A stretch of DNA of 64,000 nucleotides from Sulfurovum sp. GTDB lineage: Bacteria > Campylobacterota > Campylobacteria > Campylobacterales > Sulfurovaceae. The DNA is taken from the NCBI GenBank assembly GCA_021166685.1, contig JAJPEU010000013.1, forward strand, positions 1-64,000, written 5' to 3'. The notes under the pieces are model-generated. The model ran no database searches and was not told the DNA's origin. It saw only the letters and a program-made list of their open reading frames with translations. Position numbers and translations under genes: made by a program. How positions within the stretch are numbered: the first letter of the stretch is position 1; every line of letters starts with the position of its first letter. This document shows, piece after piece, positions 9,213 to 23,353 of this stretch.

Positions 9213-11699
9213 ATGTTTTTGAAAAAATATGTTGATTTTGTTACGCGTCATTTTAAAGGCGTTTTAATTTTTATGTTTATTGCAACAGCAATTTTTTCAT
9301 ACTATTCACGGTATTTGACCATTGACGCGTCAGCAGAAACTCTATTGTTAGAAAATGATGCGGATTTAAAATTGACACGTGAAGTGCATGGGCGCTATGT
9401 CAGCCCCGATTATTTGGTTATTGCGTTTAGCCCAAAAGAGCCTATGCTGTCTGATGCGACTCTTTCTACGATACACTCTTTGAAAGAGGACCTTTTGAAG
9501 ATCGAAGGTGTTGAGAGCGTTACCTCGATTCTTGATGTTCCTTTGCTTCAAAGTCCGCCGATGGAAATTTCAGAAGTGGTCAAAAACGTCCGCACTCTTT
9601 CTTCTTCGGACATCAATCGTACGCAGGTCCAAAAGGAGCTGATTACCAGTCCTCTTTATGCAAGAAATCTTGTCAGCAGTGATTTCAAAACAACCGCTAT
9701 TATGGTCAATCTCAAAGAAGATGCCAAATATACAGAACTTCTTAAAAAAAGAAATAGGTTTATTGAGTTAAAAGAGAAAAGAGCGTTAAGAGATGAAGAA
9801 AAAAAAGAATATGAAGTTGCAAAAAAAGAGTTTAAGGCATACGTAAACAGCATCAAGGATGATACGCACACGCTCATAGAAACGATACGGTCGGTATTGG
9901 ATCCGTATCGTCAAAGCGGTGAGCTCTTCTTGGGAGGGGTGATGATGATAGCAGACGATATGATCAGTTTCGTCAAAGACGATATCGCTATTTACGGGAC
10001 TGCTATTTTGGCTATCATGATATTGATGCTTTGGGTGATTTTTAGACAGATACGGTTTGTTGTGCTGCCTATTATTATCTCGTTTTCTGCAGTAGTGATC
10101 ACAGCCGGTCTGATCGCTTTGATAGGGCTGGAGGTTACGGTTGTTTCATCAAATTTTGTTGCGATGCAGCTTATCACAACACTCTCCCTGGTGATACACT
10201 TGATAGTTTCCTATCGTGAAGAGTATGCCTTGTTTCCCAACTATAGCCAAAAAGAACTCATCGGGATCACTTTGAAGCGGATGTCTGTTCCCTCGGTGTT
10301 TATCGTTCTTACTTCGGTAGCAGGGTTTGTCTCTTTAATGACGTGCGATATTCTGCCCATTATCGATTTGGGGACAATGATGAATATAGGCGTGACAGTT
10401 TCGCTTGCCGCCGCCTATTTTATATTTCCGTCAGCTATGATGCTTTTGCCCAAAAAAGAACCTGTTCTTGCGTTTGATAAGGCCTTCATGCTAAACAAAA
10501 AATTTGCATACATTGTCGAAAATCACGGCAAAAAGATACTTTTGACTGTAGTGGCGATCCTTGCGTTCAGTTATTACGGTGTTACGAAATTGATTGTAGA
10601 AAACAGTTTTATCAACTATTTTAAAGAAGATACGGAAATATACAAAGGAATGCAGGAAATCGACAGCAATCTCGGCGGCACGACACCTTTGGAAATCATT
10701 GTAAAATTCCCCGATACACAAGAAAAAAACAATCCAAGTTCCGAAAGCATGCCAAAGAGCGATGAGCTGAGCGAATTTGCAGAAGAGTTTGAAGAAGATG
10801 AAAATAACGCGCAATATTGGTTTACAGACGAAAAGATGCAAACCGTTTTAAAGGTGCATGACTATCTTGAATCGATTCCGGAGATAGGCAACGTATCGTC
10901 GCTGGGTACTCTTTATAAAGTGGGAAGAATACTCAAAGATGGTGAAGATTTTGACGGCCTTGAGATGGCGCTGATGTATAATGAATTGCCGCTGGAGTAC
11001 AAAAAGATCCTTTTGCTGCCTTATGTCAATACAGACTACAATGAAGCAAGATTTGTTGCGCGTATTATGGATTCCAATAGTGAATTAAGACGTGACGCAC
11101 TGCTTAAAAAAATCAAACAGGAAATTGAAACAAAAGTTGGGCTTGACCCGGAAAGCTTTAAACTTGTTGGCATGATGGTGTTGTATAACAATATGCTTCA
11201 GTCGCTGTTTGATTCGCAAATATCAACACTTGGGCTTGCGCTGTTACTGCTTGGCGGAATGTTTTTATTTTTATTTCGTTCAATTAAAGTGGCGATGGTG
11301 GCGCTTACTGTAAACATGGTGCCAATCAGCGTTATTTTCGGCATCATGGGAGCGATGAGTATCCCGCTTGATATTATGAGTATTACGATTGCTTCTATTG
11401 CGCTTGGCATCACCGTGGACAATACGATCCACTACTATTACCGCTTCAGAGAAGAGCTGCAGTCTGATGGAGATTACGTGGCCTCCATGCACCGGGCCCA
11501 TTCTACTATCGCATTTGGGATGTTTTACTATTCGATTGCCACGATTGTAGGGTTTTTGGTTTTGGTAACGTCAAACTTTATCCCGACACTTATTTTTGGA
11601 TTGTTGACGGTGATCGTTTTGCTTGTGGCGATTGTGTCGGATCTGCTTTTTTCGCCTTATCTGGTGCTGCTCTTCAAGCCGTTTGGTACGAAAAAGTAG
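9213..11699 (+). CDS. RND-superfamily exporter (MMPL/hydrophobe type)
   Basis: An 828-residue integral membrane protein with the duplicated RND layout: one N-terminal helix (about 15-35), a large periplasmic loop, five helices (about 255-410), then a helix near 440, a second loop and a final five-helix block (about 665-820). Conserved cores such as DIAIYGTAILAIMILMLWVI and GITVDNTIHYYYRFREE fit the MMPL/HpnN-like branch. It has no adaptor or outer-membrane partner nearby. The substrate cannot be read from the sequence; lipids or hopanoid-like hydrophobes are typical for this branch. Confidence 0.85.
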   Translation: MFLKKYVDFVTRHFKGVLIFMFIATAIFSYYSRYLTIDASAETLLLENDADLKLTREVHGRYVSPDYLVIAFSPKEPMLSDATLSTIHSLKEDLLKIEGVESVTSILDVPLLQSPPMEISEVVKNVRTLSSSDINRTQVQKELITSPLYARNLVSSDFKTTAIMVNLKEDAKYTELLKKRNRFIELKEKRALRDEEKKEYEVAKKEFKAYVNSIKDDTHTLIETIRSVLDPYRQSGELFLGGVMMIADDMISFVKDDIAIYGTAILAIMILMLWVIFRQIRFVVLPIIISFSAVVITAGLIALIGLEVTVVSSNFVAMQLITTLSLVIHLIVSYREEYALFPNYSQKELIGITLKRMSVPSVFIVLTSVAGFVSLMTCDILPIIDLGTMMNIGVTVSLAAAYFIFPSAMMLLPKKEPVLAFDKAFMLNKKFAYIVENHGKKILLTVVAILAFSYYGVTKLIVENSFINYFKEDTEIYKGMQEIDSNLGGTTPLEIIVKFPDTQEKNNPSSESMPKSDELSEFAEEFEEDENNAQYWFTDEKMQTVLKVHDYLESIPEIGNVSSLGTLYKVGRILKDGEDFDGLEMALMYNELPLEYKKILLLPYVNTDYNEARFVARIMDSNSELRRDALLKKIKQEIETKVGLDPESFKLVGMMVLYNNMLQSLFDSQISTLGLALLLLGGMFLFLFRSIKVAMVALTVNMVPISVIFGIMGAMSIPLDIMSITIASIALGITVDNTIHYYYRFREELQSDGDYVASMHRAHSTIAFGMFYYSIATIVGFLVLVTSNFIPTLIFGLLTVIVLLVAIVSDLLFSPYLVLLFKPFGTKK

Positions 11700-11761
11700 G
11701 TTTTTTGGTATTTGTTTTAGCCGGTCAATGATTGATCAAAATGTTTTATTGAATCTATGCA

Positions 11762-11788
11762 TTGATACATCAAAAAATCTGTTATAAT
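11762..11788 (+). promoter_or_regulatory. Promoter of the WYL regulator, apparently leaderless
   Basis: TATAAT at 11783-11788 is a perfect -10 hexamer; TTGATA at 11762-11767 is a possible -35 with 15-base spacing. The ATG of the WYL gene begins only six bases after the -10, so transcription would start at or next to the start codon. The upstream DNA repeats TTGAT motifs (TTGATCAA at about 11732 and TTGATACATCAA at 11762) that could be operator half-sites. Confidence 0.5.
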
Positions 11789-11793
11789 TTTTT

Positions 11794-12690
11794 ATGGTGT
11801 ACCAAAAACATAAAACCCCCGTCCCCCGCATTTTAGATATCGTCAGACGGTTGTATGCCTTGGAAAAACTTAGGTCTGCTGATCTTGCCGTAGAATATGG
11901 CAACAGTAGGCGCACTATCCATCGGGACATGCTGCTTATTGCCCAGACGCTTCCGCTCAAAAACGAGGCGGGAGTATGGGAGCTTGACGCCATAAAACAT
12001 TACAGCCGTTTTCAGCAGACGCTTTTGCAAGCATTTGCACGCAATATCGAGATCGAAGCCGAATGCCTGGAGCGTATAAACATCACAAGAGAGCTTGTCA
12101 GTTTTGCGATTGAGTACAAAAGGCTTCCCAAAAAACTCGGCGAGTCGCTCTCTCAAGTTATCTCGGATGCCGAAAAATGCCGGTTTGAATATGTCAAGCC
12201 GGAAAGGACAACGACAAGAACGGTTGATCCGATCAAAATCTACACCGAAAACGGCAGGTGGTATGTCATTGCAAGAGATTACAACGAGGATAAGGTCAAA
12301 TACTTCAATCTTGAGAAGATCAAAAACTTTACACCTCTTAAAGGTGAAAGGCAAACACTTACGCCACAGATGATCGCCGAAGCGGACGCGATGAAAAGCA
12401 TCTGGAGCTCTGCGGGAGCACAAGAGGTGACAGTCAAGCTTTATGTGCGCCCTGAAATAGCGACCTATATCCGGGACATCAAGCTTCATAAATCCCAGAT
12501 TATTTACGATGAACATTATGACGGCGGGATGGAAGTGCATTGTACGATCACCCACAAACTCGAGATACTTCCCCAGATCAAGTACTGGTTGCCCAGAGTT
12601 CACATTTTAGAGCCAAAGTGGCTATGGGAAGAACTAAAGAAAGATCTTGAAATTTATCGACACGAAGATCAAAAGATGCAGGGTGGTTGA
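11794..12690 (+). CDS. WYL-domain transcriptional regulator next to the CRISPR locus
   Basis: The N-terminus has a DeoR-like winged helix-turn-helix (LYALEKLRSADLAVEYGNSRRTIHRDMLLI, residues about 20-55). A WYL domain follows (GRWYVIARDYNEDKVKYFNLEKI, residues about 150-185), then the usual C-terminal extension. WYL regulators are frequent at CRISPR-Cas loci, where they control expression in response to nucleic-acid ligands. Its stop overlaps the -35 of the cas promoter at 12687, which places the promoter at its very end. Its base composition is less AT-rich than the cas genes that follow. Regulation of the cas operon is inference from position. Confidence 0.88.
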   Translation: MVYQKHKTPVPRILDIVRRLYALEKLRSADLAVEYGNSRRTIHRDMLLIAQTLPLKNEAGVWELDAIKHYSRFQQTLLQAFARNIEIEAECLERINITRELVSFAIEYKRLPKKLGESLSQVISDAEKCRFEYVKPERTTTRTVDPIKIYTENGRWYVIARDYNEDKVKYFNLEKIKNFTPLKGERQTLTPQMIAEADAMKSIWSSAGAQEVTVKLYVRPEIATYIRDIKLHKSQIIYDEHYDGGMEVHCTITHKLEILPQIKYWLPRVHILEPKWLWEELKKDLEIYRHEDQKMQGG

Positions 12691-12755
12691 CATATGATTG
12701 TCTATGCAATTATGATAAGATAATCGCAATAAGTATTTCTTCGGTTTTCCGGAGA
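12687..12755 (+). promoter_or_regulatory. Promoter and leader hairpin of the cas operon
   Basis: A consensus TTGACA (12687-12692) and TATGAT (12711-12716) are separated by 18 bases, giving a leader of about 60 bases before cas6. The leader contains a hairpin, TCTTCGG-TTTT-CCGGAGA (12738-12755), with one G-U pair. The hairpin differs from the CRISPR repeat hairpin, so I see no direct sign that Cas6 cleaves its own leader. Confidence 0.6.
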
Positions 12756-12782
12756 CGAAATATAAAGGGAAGGAATTTTTTA

Positions 12783-17133
<4,351 letters not shown>

Positions 17134-17146
<13 letters not shown>

Positions 17147-17937
17147 ATAAAGTCATTTCCTTTGATGTAGAGTCTGACTTTGGTATGTTTAAAAAACCTG
17201 ATGTAAATAATCCTATATATTTTACATACAACATTATTCCAAAGCCTACACTATTGGGGATATTAGGTGCTATTGTGGGATTTGGAGGATATAGTCAAAT
17301 GCAAAAAGGTGATGACTTTCCACAGTTCTATAAAGAGTTTGAAGATTTGTTGATTTCAGTTGCTCCTCTTGAAAAAAGAGGAGTATTTCAAAAACGAATT
17401 ATTAAATACAACAATACTGTAGGTTACGCAAATAAAGATGGAGGAACACTTAATATCAGTGAACAGACTCTAATAAATCCATCTTATAAAATTTATGTTG
17501 CTCTAGATTTGTCAAAGAGTAGTAATCAATTAATAGAAAAATATTTGTTGGCTAATAAAGCAGAAAATGGCTATATCCCTAATTATGAATACATTCCATA
17601 TATGGGTAAAAATGAATTTAAACTTGATATAAAGAACATTCAAGTATTTGAAAATCTTTCGCATGAATTAGATGAAGTTTTTGCCATAAGTACTCTCTTT
17701 CAAAATAGAGGTAAAGTGGCTTTAAAATTGAATGAGCAAGAAAGAGACCCTTTTGATATATCAATGAGTGAAACTTATTTTTATTACTTTGAAAGGTTAC
17801 CTGTATTATTTGATGAATTAGGGCAATATCAATATGAAAATTTTAGTTATACAAATGCTAAATTTTCTAAAGATTCAGGTTTTATACAAAGTTTAGAATT
17901 AGTAAAAATTTGTGATAGAGTGATATGCCTTTATTAA
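17134..17937 (+). CDS. cas5: Cascade subunit Cas5
   Basis: Cas5 caps the 5' handle of the crRNA. The RAMP N-terminus ISFDVESDFGMFKKPDVNNPIYFTYNIIPKPTLLGILGAIVGFGGYSQ is typical of the Cas5h/Cas5b type, with the glycine-rich LLGILGAIVGFGG segment. ATG 17134 is chosen behind AAGGAA, inside the last codons of cas7; an upstream in-frame GTG at 17095 would add 13 residues that overlap cas7 and do not fit the family. It overlaps cas3 by 13 bases. Confidence 0.92.
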
Positions 17938-20549
17938 AATTTGAAGAGATAATAAAAGAATCTTATTTTGATTTTGAAAAAATTATTCAGAATATAGAAA
18001 ACTATTTGGCTCATTTACCTAAAGAGATAAGTTTAGAGAAAGAGACTCTCTTAAGTCATTCTAATTTGGTTTTGAACTATTCTTTAAAACTGGTAGAACT
18101 TAACCAAATAGAAAAAAATATTGATACTATTTTATTCAAAATTTCTGACAATGTAGTTTTTTTAAATACCATAAAGTTGCTTTACATAAAAGTTATATAC
18201 TGGCATGACATCGGAAAAATAAATGAAAATTTTCAATTAGAAAAGATGAATAATAGTAAATTTTTGAAAGTAGATTATGACATTTCATCAAAACATTCAA
18301 TTTTAAGTACTTATTTGTATCTTGTAAGTAGTTTTGACTATATAAATAAAGCATTTTCAGATATAAATCAAAAGATAGAGCTTATATCAATTTCTGTGAG
18401 TTTTGCAATGACAATTTGGCGACATCATACGGGAATTTACAAATCTATTAATGAACTTATTGCAGATAAAGATGAGGGATTACCTATTTGTAGTAAATTA
18501 GATGTTTATATGAACAGATTGAATTTGGATATAAATAATCATATGCATACTCATTTGATGAACAATTTGGTTAATGGTGACTTGAAAAATAAATTGAAAA
18601 TTAATGAAAATTATTTTCTCCTTTCAAAATCTCTCTTTTCACTTTTAATAATTTCAGATTACTATGCCACTGCTCAATTTATGAATTATGGCAATGTAGT
18701 AGGGTTAAAGTACGATGATTTTGGTCTGATAGATAATGATTTTAGGGAAGCCATTTACCGAAGATTTTATGAAAATCAATTTGATAAAGAACTCATAAAT
18801 AAAACTATTAGTGACTTTAAAGATTTTGACAAACTTCAAGAAAAATCAAATGACAACTTAAATCATCTACGAAATAAGCTTTTTACAGAGGTTAGAACAA
18901 ACCTATTTGACACGATTGAAAAAAATAAACCACAAAATCTTTTTTATATCGAAGCTCCGACAGGTGCAGGCAAAACGAACTTATCACTCATGAGTGTGAT
19001 TGAGATACTAAAAAAAGATACTTCAATCAACAAAGTTTTTTATGTTTTCCCGTTTACCACACTTATTACTCAAACTTACTTAGCTATCAAAAAAACATTG
19101 GAGCTTAATAATACTCACATAGTACAACTTCATTCAAAAGCGAAATACAATCAAAAAAAAGAAGAGAAAAAAGATGGAGTTTATGGAGATGAAAAAACAA
19201 ATTTTTTAGACAATCAATTTATGAACTATCCAATTACACTTTTGAGCCATGTGAAATTTTTTGATATATTGACTGGAATCAGTAAAGATGACAATTATAT
19301 CTTTCATAGACTTGCTAATTCGATTGTTATAATAGATGAGATTCAAACCTATAGCCCAGATTTTTGGTCACGAATAGTTTATTTGCTTGACATGTATGCT
19401 AAAAACTTTAATATTAAATTTATTGTTATGAGTGCGACTTTACCCAAAATTGGCAAGATAATAGATAGTCAATTTTCTTTTTTAGTAAGCAAAGAAAATA
19501 AATCACAATATTTTCAAAATCCTAATTTTGCAGATAGAGTAATAATAAATACAAATGTCATAAATATAGATAAACCTGAAGAGATTTATCAAAAACTAGA
19601 AGATGAAAGTATTACGTATCAAAATTTGGAGACTACCAAGTTAAAAAAAGTAAAAACAATCATAGAATTTATCACTAAAAAAGGGGCTGATGAGTTTTAT
19701 AAGTTTGCTAAAGAAAAAAATATGATTTTTGATGAAATCTTTATATTAAGTGGTACGATTTTAGAACCAAGACGAAAAGAGATAATTGATTTTATAAAAA
19801 ATGTACATGATAAAAATATCTTACTTGTCACAACCCAAGTAGTTGAAGCTGGTGTAGATATAGATATGGATATAGGATTTAAAGAAAAATCTCTTGTCGA
19901 TAGTGATGAGCAACTGGCTGGACGAATAAACAGAAATAGCTCAAAAGAGGGCAATAAACTCTTTTTATTTAGCATTGGCAAAGGTAATGAAAATTTTGTT
20001 TATAAAACTGATAAACGAAAAGGTATTTCGGCGATATATCAAGAAGATGGAAAAGATAAAAATATATTAGAAACTAAAGATTTTGATAAATTTTACAGCC
20101 AGATTTTAGACAAAATTATTGACAACAATGAAAAAACATTCATGGAAAATCTAAATACTTATATTAATCATTTGAAAAATTTACGATTCAGAGGGTCTCA
20201 TATCAAGCTCATTGATATGCAATCTGTTTCCGTTTTTGTCCCTCATAATACGATGGCAGAACTTTATTGGAATGCTTATGAAAAAGCGATTTTAAATAAT
20301 GAAAAAGATTTGATTGATAAGAAAATTGATATTAAAAGACTCAGTGCAAAAATCTCTAAATACACTTTTTCTTTGGCTGATTATCCAAATAGCGGTATTG
20401 AATATTTAAAAGCTTATGGAAAAGAAAAATATGGATATTTATATTTAAAAGAATGGGATGCAGAGAGTGAAGGTAAAAAACTCTATTCATACGAGGATGG
20501 TTTAGATACAAGTATCTTAAAAGGCGAATTCGTATCGATGATAATATAA
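17925..20549 (+). CDS. cas3: Cas3 HD nuclease-helicase
   Basis: Cas3 is recruited to target-bound Cascade, nicks the displaced strand and degrades it 3'-5'. The N-terminal HD domain has His45 and the His94-Asp95 pair (YWHDIGKIN), with further histidines at KHS and RHHTG. The helicase core follows: Walker A APTGAGKT (about 344-351), Walker B IIDEIQ (about 469-474), SATLP (about 503) and motif VI QLAGRINRN (about 662-670). DEIQ replaces the usual DExH, a known variation. At 874 residues it is a full HD-helicase fusion with no visible lesion. A gap of 10 bases separates it from the Bro-N gene. Confidence 0.95.
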   Translation: MPLLKFEEIIKESYFDFEKIIQNIENYLAHLPKEISLEKETLLSHSNLVLNYSLKLVELNQIEKNIDTILFKISDNVVFLNTIKLLYIKVIYWHDIGKINENFQLEKMNNSKFLKVDYDISSKHSILSTYLYLVSSFDYINKAFSDINQKIELISISVSFAMTIWRHHTGIYKSINELIADKDEGLPICSKLDVYMNRLNLDINNHMHTHLMNNLVNGDLKNKLKINENYFLLSKSLFSLLIISDYYATAQFMNYGNVVGLKYDDFGLIDNDFREAIYRRFYENQFDKELINKTISDFKDFDKLQEKSNDNLNHLRNKLFTEVRTNLFDTIEKNKPQNLFYIEAPTGAGKTNLSLMSVIEILKKDTSINKVFYVFPFTTLITQTYLAIKKTLELNNTHIVQLHSKAKYNQKKEEKKDGVYGDEKTNFLDNQFMNYPITLLSHVKFFDILTGISKDDNYIFHRLANSIVIIDEIQTYSPDFWSRIVYLLDMYAKNFNIKFIVMSATLPKIGKIIDSQFSFLVSKENKSQYFQNPNFADRVIINTNVINIDKPEEIYQKLEDESITYQNLETTKLKKVKTIIEFITKKGADEFYKFAKEKNMIFDEIFILSGTILEPRRKEIIDFIKNVHDKNILLVTTQVVEAGVDIDMDIGFKEKSLVDSDEQLAGRINRNSSKEGNKLFLFSIGKGNENFVYKTDKRKGISAIYQEDGKDKNILETKDFDKFYSQILDKIIDNNEKTFMENLNTYINHLKNLRFRGSHIKLIDMQSVSVFVPHNTMAELYWNAYEKAILNNEKDLIDKKIDIKRLSAKISKYTFSLADYPNSGIEYLKAYGKEKYGYLYLKEWDAESEGKKLYSYEDGLDTSILKGEFVSMII

Positions 20550-20550
20550 A

Positions 20551-21388
20551 GGAACCCTCATGGAAAAAATACAACTTTTTGAGTCAAAAAAAATACGAAG
20601 CCGTTGGGATGAAGAGAGTGAATTTTGGTATTTTAGTGTGATCGATACTATTGAAGTGCTGACACAAAGTGATCGACCTCGGAAATACTGGAGTGATTTA
20701 AAAAGTAAGCTCAAAAAAGAGGGAAGTGAACTGTCCGAAGAAATCGGACAGTTGAAAATGCAAGCTTCAGACGGCAAAATGAGGGTTACGGATGTGGCGA
20801 CGACCGAGCAGCTTTTACGCTTGATTCAGTCTATTCCTTCTCCGCAGGCGGAGCCCTTTAAACAGTGGCTTGCCAAGGTGGGGTATGAGAGAATCGAATC
20901 GATGCAAGACCCTGAAAAGTCCATCGATCAAGCGATGCAAGATTATCTCAATTTGGGTTATTCTGAAAAATGGATCAACCAAAGACTCAAAAGTATCGAA
21001 GTGCGAAAAGAGCTCACCGATGAGTGGAAAGCTAGGGGAGTAGAAGAGGGTAAAGAGTTTGCTCTTTTGACCGATATCATCTCAAAAGCATGGAGCGGTC
21101 ACACGACACAAGAGTATAAAAAACTCAAAAATCTCAAAAAAGAAAACTTGCGTGACAATATGACAAACTTAGAACTCGTGCTCAATATGCTAGCAGAAGC
21201 GACTACGGCAGAAATCTCAAAAGAGAAAAAGCCAAGCAGACTCGAAGAGAGTAAAAAAGTTGCCAAGCAGGGCGGTACGATTGCGGGAGATACGCGAAAA
21301 GCAATTGAGAAAAAGACGGGCAAAAAAGTGGTGACAAAGCAAAAGGCCAAAGGGTTGTTGGAAGAGAAATGATCACTGGAACCCTCAT
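20551..21388 (+). repeat. 11-bp direct repeat bracketing the Bro-N gene
   Basis: GGAACCCTCAT occurs at 20551-20561, covering the ribosome site and start codon of the Bro-N gene, and again at 21378-21388, just inside cas4. The two copies enclose the Bro-N coding sequence almost exactly. This is what a duplication or short-homology insertion would leave, though excision between the copies would also remove the present cas4 start. Confidence 0.5.
20560..21372 (+). CDS. Bro-N (BRO/DinD-like) protein inserted in the cas operon
   Basis: The N-terminal 110 residues match a Bro-N domain: IRSRWDEESEFWYFSVIDTIEVLTQSDRPRKYWSDLKSKL, then VTDVATTEQLLRLIQSIPSPQAEPFKQWLAKVG. The rest resembles the DNA-damage-inducible protein D family (SIDQAMQDYLNLGYSEKWINQRLKSIEVRKELTDEWKARG) and ends in a lysine-rich tail. 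Bro-N proteins bind DNA and are common in phages and as chromosomal antirepressor or stress genes. It lies between cas3 and cas4 and overlaps cas4 by four bases, so it is cotranscribed. Base use is less AT-rich than cas3. No link to CRISPR function is known to me. Confidence 0.85.
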   Translation: MEKIQLFESKKIRSRWDEESEFWYFSVIDTIEVLTQSDRPRKYWSDLKSKLKKEGSELSEEIGQLKMQASDGKMRVTDVATTEQLLRLIQSIPSPQAEPFKQWLAKVGYERIESMQDPEKSIDQAMQDYLNLGYSEKWINQRLKSIEVRKELTDEWKARGVEEGKEFALLTDIISKAWSGHTTQEYKKLKNLKKENLRDNMTNLELVLNMLAEATTAEISKEKKPSRLEESKKVAKQGGTIAGDTRKAIEKKTGKKVVTKQKAKGLLEEK

Positions 21389-21860
21389 CAACTACTACTT
21401 TCACTGTAAAACCCAATGTTGGCTTCATGCCAACCGTCTGAATCTTGAAAATAACAGTGAAGATGTTCGTATCGGCAAGGTGCTGCATGAGATTAACCAG
21501 GAAAACGCCAAACACACGGAGATCAAAATCGATAATGTCCGTCTTGACAAGCTCACCGCCGATTATCTCGTCGAGGTGAAAAAGTCAGATTCCGATCCAG
21601 AAGCGGTCAAATGGCAGGTGTTGTTGTATCTGTATATTCTCCGTCAAAAGGGGATAGAGAAGAGGGGGAAAATAGAGTACATTGAGGCCAACCGCCAAAA
21701 TCGTAAAACACAAATAGTCGAGTTGGACGAGAAAAACGAAAAGGAACTATTGGCGATTATTGGCGAGATCAAATCACTCATTGCTCTGAGTGTTCCGCCT
21801 CTTCCTGTTTTCGAGAACAAATGCAAAAAATGCGCATACTATGAATATTGTTTTATTTAG
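21369..21860 (+). CDS. cas4: CRISPR exonuclease Cas4
   Basis: Cas4 trims prespacers and selects those with the right PAM, working with Cas1-Cas2. It has an N-terminal cysteine pair (HCKTQCWLHANRL), the RecB-nuclease core HEINQENAK ... DYLVEVKKSDSDPEAVKWQVLLYLYIL, and the C-terminal iron-sulfur cysteines CKKCAYYEYC. At 163 residues it has the compact type I-B length. Its start overlaps the Bro-N stop by four bases (ATGA), so its translation appears tied to that gene. Confidence 0.93.
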   Translation: MITGTLINYYFHCKTQCWLHANRLNLENNSEDVRIGKVLHEINQENAKHTEIKIDNVRLDKLTADYLVEVKKSDSDPEAVKWQVLLYLYILRQKGIEKRGKIEYIEANRQNRKTQIVELDEKNEKELLAIIGEIKSLIALSVPPLPVFENKCKKCAYYEYCFI

Positions 21861-21869
21861 GGGTTGAAC

Positions 21870-23179
<1,310 letters not shown>

Positions 23180-23353
23180 TTTTTCCAACCTCAGTTTATA
23201 TTTTTTTACTAAAACATATGATAGAATAGGACTTTACTGCTCTTTAACATGATATTGTTGTTTTTTTGAAAAATACTTGGAAAAATTTTTAAATTTGCGC
23301 ATAATAGGCGCTTGGAGTTTTTAGAAGACAAATGAGGGCGCGATTTTATTTTA
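23180..23353 (+). promoter_or_regulatory. CRISPR leader with crRNA promoter
   Basis: AT-rich leader between cas2 and the first repeat. A promoter-like pair TTGGAA (23277-23282) and CATAAT (23300-23305), 17 bases apart, points into the array and would start transcription about 40 bases before repeat 1. GCGC-ATAATAG-GCGC-like inverted bases overlap the -10. This end is therefore the side where new spacers enter, and spacer 24 should be the oldest. Confidence 0.65.

Noticed and set aside
11833-12603. A 256-residue minus-strand frame opposite the WYL regulator
   Set aside because: It is antisense to a well-supported gene and shows no domain.
20560-21372. Transposase inserted in the cas operon
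   Set aside because: The protein has a Bro-N domain, lacks a transposase motif, and no terminal inverted repeats flank it.
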